A stretch of DNA of 44,011 bases, from NCBI GenBank assembly GCA_947169245.1, contig CAMVPA010000029.1, forward strand, positions 1-44,011, written 5' to 3'. Shown one piece after another: positions 39,142 to 44,011 of the stretch. The notes under the pieces were generated by a model. The model had not been told where the DNA came from and did not search any database. It worked only from the letters and a program-made list of their open reading frames with translations. Position numbers and translations under genes: made by a program. Source of the DNA: an uncultured Prevotellaceae bacterium. Lineage in GTDB: Bacteria; Bacteroidota; Bacteroidia; Bacteroidales; Bacteroidaceae. Numbering within the stretch: position 1 is the first letter of the stretch; each line of letters begins with the position of its first letter.

Positions 39142-39171
39142 GGTTATATGGTTATAGCTGTAACTGTAACC
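39142..39171. repeat. Palindrome 2: decayed copy of the GGTTAC palindrome
   Basis: GGTTATATGGTTATAGCTGT then AACTGTAACC, the same plan with base changes, 266 bp from copy 1. Confidence 0.75.
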
Positions 39172-39187
39172 ATTTCATCAAGAAAAA

Positions 39188-39219
39188 TTTGGCTTTTCCC
39201 TTGTTTTTTCGTACCTTTG
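39188..39219 (+). promoter_or_regulatory. Epimerase promoter (near-leaderless)
   Basis: TTTG (39188-39191), 20 bases, then TACCTTTG (39212-39219). The ATG at 39226 is only six bases past the -7 box. Confidence 0.85.
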
Positions 39220-39225
39220 CAGTCT

Positions 39226-40269
39226 ATGGCCAAAATACTGATAACTGGGGCGAGCGGTTTCATCGGCTCGTTCATCGTAGAAGAGGCCCTGAAGAAGGGC
39301 TTTGAGACGTGGGCTGCCGTGCGTCGCAGCAGCTCTAAAGAGTATCTGCAGGACGAGCGAATCAACTTCATTGAGCTGAATCTCTCGTCGCGCGAACAGC
39401 TTGTCGAGCAGTTGCGTGAGCATCAGTTTGACTATGTGGTGCATGCTGCCGGTGTGACGAAATGTCTGAACAAGGCTGATTTCCGCCGCATCAATACCGA
39501 GGGCACGAAGAATCTCGTCGAGGCGCTGATGGAGTTGCAGATGCCTTTGAAGCGTTTTGTCTTCGTGAGTTCGCTCAGCGTCTTTGGCGCTATCCGCGAG
39601 CAGCAGCCCTATGGGGAGATTCGCGAGACGGACACGCCGCAGCCAAACACGGAGTACGGGCGTAGCAAACTCGAGGCCGAGCGTTTTCTGGATAGCCTCA
39701 TCAAAGGCGGACAGGAGTCCCCTCTCCAGTCGAAGAGTGCGGAGGCTGAGGCTTTCCCCTACGTCATTCTCCGTCCAACAGGAGTCTACGGCCCAAGAGA
39801 GAAGGACTATTTCCTGATGGCTCAGAGCATCAAGCAGCACTCTGACTTCGCTGTAGGCTACAAACGCCAGGACGTCACGTTCGTTTACGTCAGCGACGTG
39901 GTGCAGGCCGTATTCTTAGCCTTGGAGAAGGGGCAGACGGGGCGCAAATACTTCCTCAGCGACGGCGAGGTCTACCAGTCGACGACGTTCAGCGACCTGA
40001 TTCACGAGGAGCTTGGTCGTCCTTGGTGGATTCGTATCACGGCCCCCGTCTGGGTGTTGCGCGTCGTGACGTTCTGCGGTGAGTACGTGGGACGACTGAC
40101 GGGCAAGGTGACGGCACTTAACAACGACAAGTACCACATCTTGAAACAGCGCAATTGGCGTTGCGATATTGAGCCGGCGCGGCGCGAGCTGGGCTATCAG
40201 CCGCAAGTGCAGCTGAAGGAGGGCGTACACCGTGCTATCAGCTGGTATCTGGAAAACAAATGGCTGTAG
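39226..40269 (+). CDS. NAD-dependent epimerase/dehydratase (extended SDR)
   Basis: 347 residues from the ATG at 39226 (MAKILITGASGFIGSFIVEE). Starting at 39148 would place the promoter in the coding sequence. The Rossmann motif GASGFIG, the SSLSVFG strand and the catalytic YGRSK are all present. Residues ~165-180 (GGQESPLQSKSAEAEAFP) look inserted between the YxxxK helix and the FPYVILRPTGVYGPRE block; the DNA at 39715-39756 recalls a decayed palindromic element. Substrate is likely a nucleotide sugar or a sterol-like ring; not readable. PAP2 gene follows by 22 bases. Confidence 0.88.
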   Translation: MAKILITGASGFIGSFIVEEALKKGFETWAAVRRSSSKEYLQDERINFIELNLSSREQLVEQLREHQFDYVVHAAGVTKCLNKADFRRINTEGTKNLVEALMELQMPLKRFVFVSSLSVFGAIREQQPYGEIRETDTPQPNTEYGRSKLEAERFLDSLIKGGQESPLQSKSAEAEAFPYVILRPTGVYGPREKDYFLMAQSIKQHSDFAVGYKRQDVTFVYVSDVVQAVFLALEKGQTGRKYFLSDGEVYQSTTFSDLIHEELGRPWWIRITAPVWVLRVVTFCGEYVGRLTGKVTALNNDKYHILKQRNWRCDIEPARRELGYQPQVQLKEGVHRAISWYLENKWL

Positions 40270-40291
40270 CACAAAACCGTAAGTTGAACTC

Positions 40292-41257
40292 GTGAAAGCA
40301 ATAAGATATCTCTTCGAACTGAAGGCCAAGCCCGTCAAGGGACTGCTGGCCGTGGAGTGGGTGATACTGGGCTACACGGCGCTGACGTTGCTGCTGATGC
40401 TGTTCACCTTTACTCGTCTGCACAATCCCGTCTCGATGATTGTCGGGCGTGTGCAGGTCGTCGCCATCATCTTGGCGCTGTGGGGAGTATACCGCATGGT
40501 GCCCTGCCGACTGACCCATCTGGCACGCATCACTGCGCAACTGGCGCTGTTGTCGTGGTGGTATCCCGATACCTACGAGTTCAACCGCATGTTTCCGAAT
40601 CTCGACCACATCTTTGCAGGCTACGAGCAGACTCTCTTCGGTTGTCAGCCGGCGCTGACCTTCGCCCTGGAGTGGAGCTCGCCGCTGTGGAGCGAACTCA
40701 TGCATCTGGGTTACGCCAGCTATTTTCCGCTTATTGCACTGGTGACGCTGTTCTATTTCTTCTGCCGCTACGACCAGCTAAACCGCACGGCCTTTGTCAT
40801 CCTGACGTCATTCTTCATCTACTATGTAGTCTTCATATTCCTGCCTGTGGCAGGGCCGCAATACTACTATCTGGCTGCAGGTTTCGACAATATTGCGGCT
40901 GGTGTATTCCCCGATGTTGGCAACTACTTTGCCGACCATCAGGAAGCAGTGACGCTACCCGGCTGGAAGGACGGTTTCTTCTACGACCTTGTCATCAAGG
41001 CTCATGAAGCGGGCGAGCGACCCACAGCGGCCTTTCCCAGCAGCCACGTCGGCATCACCACTGTGCTGATGCTCATTGCCTGGTCGTCGCGCAGCCGCCG
41101 GCTGTTCTTCGTGATGCTCCCGCTGTTCCTGCTGATGTGTTTGGCCACGTTCTATATTCAGGCCCATTACGTGGTCGACGTTTTGGCAGGTCTGGTGTCC
41201 GGCATCGTCATTTACGCCGTTCTGCTTACTATATATAATAAGGTGAAACTGACCTAA
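40292..41257 (+). CDS. PAP2-superfamily phosphatase/phosphotransferase, membrane protein
   Basis: 321 residues with about six membrane helices. The lipid phosphatase motifs are in order: KAHEAGERP (K-x6-RP), PSSHVG, and HYVVDVLAG (with x-H-x-x-x-D). Loops before the first motif include an aromatic segment (AGPQYYYLAAGFDN). It resembles the enlarged PAP2 proteins of Bacteroidales that act on sphingolipid or isoprenoid phosphates, but no inositol-lipid genes lie near it. Starts 22 bases after the epimerase. Confidence 0.85.
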   Translation: MKAIRYLFELKAKPVKGLLAVEWVILGYTALTLLLMLFTFTRLHNPVSMIVGRVQVVAIILALWGVYRMVPCRLTHLARITAQLALLSWWYPDTYEFNRMFPNLDHIFAGYEQTLFGCQPALTFALEWSSPLWSELMHLGYASYFPLIALVTLFYFFCRYDQLNRTAFVILTSFFIYYVVFIFLPVAGPQYYYLAAGFDNIAAGVFPDVGNYFADHQEAVTLPGWKDGFFYDLVIKAHEAGERPTAAFPSSHVGITTVLMLIAWSSRSRRLFFVMLPLFLLMCLATFYIQAHYVVDVLAGLVSGIVIYAVLLTIYNKVKLT

Positions 41258-41262
41258 GGACA

Positions 41263-41339
41263 TAAAAAAAGGATCTCCGCTGAGATCCAACCTTTGTTAA
41301 CCTTAAATCTAATACTATGAAAAACACGATGCAAAGGTA
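41263..41339 (-). ncRNA. Candidate ~60-base orphan transcript with own promoter and terminator
   Basis: Minus strand: promoter box TACCTTTG (41332-41339); a near -33 TTTG variant (CTTG, 41360-41363) is 20 bases upstream. The RNA would run past TTTAAGGTTAACAAAGG to the stem GGATCTC-AGCG-GAGATCC (41271-41288) with seven T residues. No ATG frame fits in this interval, so it is better seen as a small RNA or as a remnant of one. Confidence 0.5.
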
Positions 41340-41486
41340 CACACTTTTTGCAAACCTCGCAAGCTTTTTTGCAAATAATTAGTGTTTTTACTACACTTTC
41401 TTGACATAAATCAAGGCTGTGCCCGCACAAAAGCACAGAAAAAAGAAGAAAAAATGGCAGTCGGTATATTTTTTTCTTGTCAAAAG

Positions 41487-41518
41487 TTTGCTGCTTTCGA
41501 AAAAAAGACTTACCTTTG
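41487..41518 (+). promoter_or_regulatory. greA: greA promoter
   Basis: TTTG (41487-41490), 20 bases, TACCTTTG (41511-41518), 132 bases before the greA ATG. Confidence 0.85.
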
Positions 41519-41554
41519 CCGTCAGAAAACAGAAAAGACTAACAAAACACGAGG

Positions 41555-41591
41555 ATTCCGACAAGTCAGAAGTCGGGATTCTTTCTTTTTT
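41555..41591 (+). terminator. greA: Terminator-like hairpin in the greA leader (possible attenuator)
   Basis: ATTCCGAC (41555-41562) pairs with GTCGGGAT (41572-41579, one G-T pair), followed by TTCTTTCTTTTTT (41579-41591). It would release an RNA of about 65 bases before greA is read. Confidence 0.65.
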
Positions 41592-41618
41592 AGTCTGCCA
41601 AGAAGAAAAAACTTAAAA

Positions 41619-41640
41619 TAGTAAATAGTAAATAGTAAAA
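41619..41640. repeat. AGTAAAT tandem repeat before greA
   Basis: TAGTAAATAGTAAATAGTAAA: three 7-base units directly upstream of the ribosome-binding site AGAAG. Confidence 0.85.
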
Positions 41641-41650
41641 ATAGAAGATT

Positions 41651-42118
41651 ATGGCATACATGTCACAAGAAGGCTACGACAAACTGATAGCCGAACTACA
41701 ACATCTGGAGGGCGTCGAACGCCCGAAGGCATCGGCCGCCATCGCAGAAGCTCGCGACAAGGGCGACCTTAGTGAGAACTCAGAGTACGACGCCGCCAAG
41801 GAGGCACAGGGCCATCTGGAGGCAAAGATTAATCAGCTGAAGCTCGCCATCTCCGAGGCGAAGATTGTCGACACGTCACGCTTGAGCAGCGATTCCGTAC
41901 AGATTCTGTCGAAGGTTGAGATGACCAATATGGCCAACAAGGCGAAGATGACCTATACTATCGTCAGCGAGAGCGAGGCCAACCTGCGCGAGGGCAAGAT
42001 CAGCATCACCACACCCATTGCTCAGGGACTGCTGAACCACAAAGTGGGCGACGAGGTAGAGATCAAGATTCCCCGCGGCACCGTCAAACTGCGTATCGAC
42101 AAAATCACCGTAGGGTAA
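41651..42118 (+). CDS. greA: Transcription elongation factor GreA
   Basis: 155 residues. The N-terminal coiled coil carries MSQEGYDKLIAELQHLEGVERPKASAAIAEARDKGDLSENSEYDAAKEAQGHLEAKI; the acidic tip DLSENSEYD enters the RNA polymerase channel. The C-terminal FKBP-like domain ends in IPRGTVKLRIDKITVG. GreA promotes cleavage of backtracked transcripts. Its mRNA leader is long and has a terminator-like hairpin. Confidence 0.97.
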   Translation: MAYMSQEGYDKLIAELQHLEGVERPKASAAIAEARDKGDLSENSEYDAAKEAQGHLEAKINQLKLAISEAKIVDTSRLSSDSVQILSKVEMTNMANKAKMTYTIVSESEANLREGKISITTPIAQGLLNHKVGDEVEIKIPRGTVKLRIDKITVG

Positions 42119-42120
42119 TC

Positions 42121-42177
42121 ATCTCTCGAAATCTCGTATTATCGAAATAACGAAACATCATAATATCGAAATAACGG
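42121..42177. repeat. ATATCGAAATAACG repeat in the greA-HIT gap
   Basis: Units TTATCGAAATAACG, AAACATCATA, ATATCGAAATAACGG. The 14-mer ATATCGAAATAACG also appears in the mRNA sense of the rpsB-tsf gap. Confidence 0.8.
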
Positions 42178-42185
42178 AAAAGAAT

Positions 42186-42584
42186 ATGGATATCTTCAGT
42201 AAGATTGCTGCCGGTGAAATACCCAGCTACAAGTGTGCCGAGAACGAGCAGTTCTACGCATTCCTCGACATCAATCCCGTTGGAAAAGGCCACACGCTGG
42301 TCATTCCCCGTCGCGAGGTTGACTACATTTTCGATATGGAAGACCAGGAACTTGCCGACTTTCAGGTCTTTGCCAAGCGCGTGGCGCGTGCCATTCAGAG
42401 CGTGTTCAAGTGCAAGAAGGTGGCACAGGTGGTGCTGGGACTTGAAGTGCCCCATGCACACATCCACCTCATTCCTATGAACAGTGAGGCCGACGTCGAC
42501 TTCCGTAGCGAGAAACTTCATCTGACGGAAGACGAGTTCAAAGACATCGCCGAAAGAATCTATGCGGCATTTAACAAACAGTAG
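42186..42584 (+). CDS. HIT-family (HINT-like) nucleotide hydrolase
   Basis: 132 residues. IFSKIAAGEIPSYKCAENEQFYAFLDINPVGKGHTLVIPRREV is the start of HIT/PKCI proteins, and the triad HAHIHL (in VPHAHIHLIPM) is the active site. It hydrolyses adenosine phosphoramidate or dinucleoside polyphosphates in the cytoplasm. It follows greA by 67 bases on the same strand, likely in one operon. Confidence 0.95.
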   Translation: MDIFSKIAAGEIPSYKCAENEQFYAFLDINPVGKGHTLVIPRREVDYIFDMEDQELADFQVFAKRVARAIQSVFKCKKVAQVVLGLEVPHAHIHLIPMNSEADVDFRSEKLHLTEDEFKDIAERIYAAFNKQ

Positions 42585-42591
42585 AAACAGT

Positions 42592-42613
42592 AAAAGGGGC
42601 ACGCGCCCCTTTT
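42592..42613. terminator. Bidirectional terminator between HIT and mannose-1-phosphate guanylyltransferase genes
   Basis: AAAAGGGGC-ACGC-GCCCCTTTT is a symmetric stem with A/T runs on both sides, eight bases past the HIT stop. Confidence 0.92.
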
Positions 42614-42626
42614 ATTGTCTTACACC

Positions 42627-42660
42627 CATTTCTCATTCCTCGTTTCTCATTCCTCATTTC
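42627..42660. repeat. CATTTCTCATTCCTCGTTTCTC-type repeat
   Basis: Reads CATTTCTCATTCCTCGTTTC then TCATTCCTCATTTC; ten-base units close to those in the DUF6242-DUF6089 gap. Confidence 0.8.
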
Positions 42661-43755
42661 TTAAATAAAGTCTTCTCCATATTTGATGCCCACCTCGTTG
42701 GCATATTTCTTGACCATTGAAGACGAGTCGCCCTTCTTGCAGATCATCAGCACATTGTCCTGCTCGGCCACGATGAAACCGTCGAGCCCGCTGATGACGC
42801 CTAGTTTGCCCTTAGGCAGCTTGACGATGTTGTTGCTACATTGCTCCAAGAGAACCTCGGAGTCGATAATGACATTGTCCTCATGACCTTTCTGCATGCA
42901 CTCATAGATGCTGTGCCATGTGCCCAAGTCGGCCCAGCCGAAGTCGCACTTCATGACGTAGACGTTCTCTGAGCGCTCCAAGATGCCGTAGTCGAGCGAC
43001 ATGTTAGGATATGATGGGTAATAGTTCTGAACAAATTCCAGTTCCTCCTCCAGCGACTGGTCGTCCCGGATGTGGTCCAGGCGGTGGGTAATTTCAGGGA
43101 AGAGCTTGATGCATGTCTCGCGCAGATAGCGTACATTGGCCAGATAGATGCCCGTGTTCCAGTAGAACTCGCCACTCTCCATGAAGATTCTGGCGAACTC
43201 GCGCTCGGGCTTCTCGGTAAATGACTGCACCTTGTAGACATCCTCAAGTTCCGTCTGTTCGCCTAGCTGGATGTAACCATAGCCAGGCTCAGGGCGCGTG
43301 GGAATAACGCCCATGGTCAGCAGAATGTCGTGGTCGGCCACAAACTGCAGGCCCTCCAGCACGTTTTTGCGGAACAACTCTTCGTGGAGCACCAACTGGT
43401 CGGAAGGTGTGATGACGATATTGGCCTCCTGCCCGTGCTCACGGCGTATGCGCCTGCCTGCCCATGCTATGCTCGGAGCCGTATTGCGGTTGACGGGCTC
43501 CACCAGTATGTTCTGAGACGGCAGGTCGGGCAGCTGTTCCTTAGCCATCTGCTCATACTCCTTACACGTACATATATATATATTCTCCTTTGGCAGAATC
43601 TTGATGAAGCGGTCATAGGTCATCTGGAGTTGTGTGCGGCCCGCTCCGAAGAAGTCCATAAACTGTTTTGGCTTCTGCTTCCGGCTTGAAGGCCACAGGC
43701 GCTTACCCTTTCCACCAGCCAAAATGACGCAGAAATAATTTCGATTATTTTCCAT
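42661..43755 (-). CDS. manC: Mannose-1-phosphate guanylyltransferase
   Basis: 364 residues with the nucleotidyltransferase signature CVILAGGKGKRLWPSSRKQKPKQF at the start, then LVEPVNRNTAPSIAWA, VITPSDQLV, FTEKPE, FYWNTGIYL and CDFGWADLGTW. It makes GDP-mannose for surface polysaccharides, fucose routes and glycans. No C-terminal isomerase domain is present, so the protein is monofunctional. No clear TAnnTTTG promoter is seen; a weak TACCTTAG lies 30-40 bases upstream. Confidence 0.94.
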   Translation of the reverse strand: MENNRNYFCVILAGGKGKRLWPSSRKQKPKQFMDFFGAGRTQLQMTYDRFIKILPKENIYICTCKEYEQMAKEQLPDLPSQNILVEPVNRNTAPSIAWAGRRIRREHGQEANIVITPSDQLVLHEELFRKNVLEGLQFVADHDILLTMGVIPTRPEPGYGYIQLGEQTELEDVYKVQSFTEKPEREFARIFMESGEFYWNTGIYLANVRYLRETCIKLFPEITHRLDHIRDDQSLEEELEFVQNYYPSYPNMSLDYGILERSENVYVMKCDFGWADLGTWHSIYECMQKGHEDNVIIDSEVLLEQCSNNIVKLPKGKLGVISGLDGFIVAEQDNVLMICKKGDSSSMVKKYANEVGIKYGEDFI

Positions 43756-43842
43756 CTACTTAGATTTGGTTCGTTTCTCGGGCACTAAGGTACGCAATAA
43801 TCTTGATATTGGCAAGTATTTTTCAGTTTTTTATCAGTTTTC

Positions 43843-43873
43843 TTTGTTAGTTCCAAAATTCTTAGTAACTTTG
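43843..43873 (+). promoter_or_regulatory. tRNA-Leu promoter
   Basis: TTTG (43843-43846), 19 bases, TAACTTTG (43866-43873), with the mature tRNA starting 14 bases downstream. Confidence 0.88.
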
Positions 43874-43886
43874 CACCGCTTTTCGA

Positions 43887-43968
43887 GCCCAGATGGCGGA
43901 ATCGGTAGACGCGCTGGTCTCAAACACCAGTGGGGCAACCCGTGCCGGTTCGACCCCGGCTCTGGGTA
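43887..43968 (+). tRNA. tRNA-Leu (anticodon CAA)
   Basis: The acceptor stem GCCCAGA/TCTGGGT is paired, the anticodon arm CTGGT-CTCAAAC-ACCAG gives anticodon CAA, a long variable arm (GGGGCAACCCG) marks a class II tRNA, and the T-arm reads GGTTCGACC-type. The CCA end is not encoded. It reads leucine codon UUG. Confidence 0.96.
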
Positions 43969-43988
43969 CAAGGCTTAAAAGCAAAGGT

Positions 43989-44011
43989 GCTGCAAGATGT
44001 GATTCTGCAGC
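43989..44011 (+). terminator. Start of a hairpin after tRNA-Leu (cut by window edge)
   Basis: GCTGCA and TGCAGC form a stem-loop that ends at the window edge; a U-run would be expected just outside. Confidence 0.5.

Larger units (their letters stand above)
38802..39187. other. Gene-free stretch with palindromes and tandem hairpin repeats
   Basis: No credible coding frame. It contains two related palindromes (38876-38905 and 39142-39171) and, between them, three 21-bp tandem hairpin units. Each is listed below. The epimerase promoter begins at 39188. Confidence 0.75.

Noticed and set aside
40955..41290. 111-codon minus-strand frame opposite the PAP2 gene
   Set aside because: It starts within the small-RNA terminator and is antisense to a conserved membrane protein.

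Overview
The window looks like chromosome of a Bacteroidales bacterium, most likely Prevotella or a close relative. The evidence is: repeated promoters of the Bacteroidetes type (TTTG, about 19-20 bases, then TAnnTTTG, often read as TACCTTTGC); a T9SS-type C-terminal sorting domain; the gene order lipoprotein - DUF6089 - uppS - bamA - skp-like genes - murI; rSAM/lipoprotein genes; and typical Bacteroidales protein sequences. Species assignment is inference. There is no rRNA, prophage, plasmid origin or CRISPR array. One tRNA-Leu(CAA) lies at the right edge.

Layout. 1-1217: end of an AraC-type regulator, then a flavin/PNPOx-like protein overlapping a sugar acetyltransferase. 1218-1937: mostly gene-free, with a short relic of a tyrosine integrase and degenerate repeats. 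1938-4865 (minus): rplM-rpsI-rpsB-tsf. 5131-13898 (minus): a six-gene operon coding for a DUF4353 protein, a VTC-type polymerase, a DUF4956 membrane protein, a DUF2490 barrel, a DUF4353 lipoprotein and a 1448-residue CotH-kinase surface protein. 13999-16930 (minus): MATE exporter, small lipoprotein and its radical SAM partner, facing a BlaI/BlaR1-type pair (17068-19206) with two BlaI-like palindromes in the shared gap. 19373-22251: argS, then a DUF559 nuclease-like domain fused to RNase H, all riddled with GC-rich palindromic elements. 22259-27268: ribD, a GH2 glycosidase and a CE1-like esterase. 27362-35134 (minus): the envelope biogenesis run. 35139-38801: a tiny orphan gene, pckA, a TlpA-like lipoprotein and upp. 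38802-39225: a gene-free stretch of tandem hairpin repeats. 39226-44011: epimerase and PAP2 phosphatase, a small orphan transcript, greA, a HIT protein, a mannose-1-phosphate guanylyltransferase and the tRNA.

Most interesting signals. (1) A 34-bp palindrome family occurs four times in 1 kb. It sits in frame in argS, flanks a DUF559 module and forms the linker that fuses DUF559 to RNase H; related elements appear to be inserted in argS again and in ribD. (2) The CotH/VTC/DUF4956 operon is a coherent but functionally unsolved surface system. (3) The rSAM/lipoprotein/MATE operon probably answers to a BlaI-type repressor. (4) greA has a terminator-like hairpin in its leader, as in the E. coli GraL arrangement. 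(5) Two very short self-contained transcription units have their own promoter and terminator. (6) Many intergenic gaps hold short, degenerate, gap-specific tandem repeats that sometimes spill into coding sequence, including one that appears to lie in the region encoding the BamA signal peptide.
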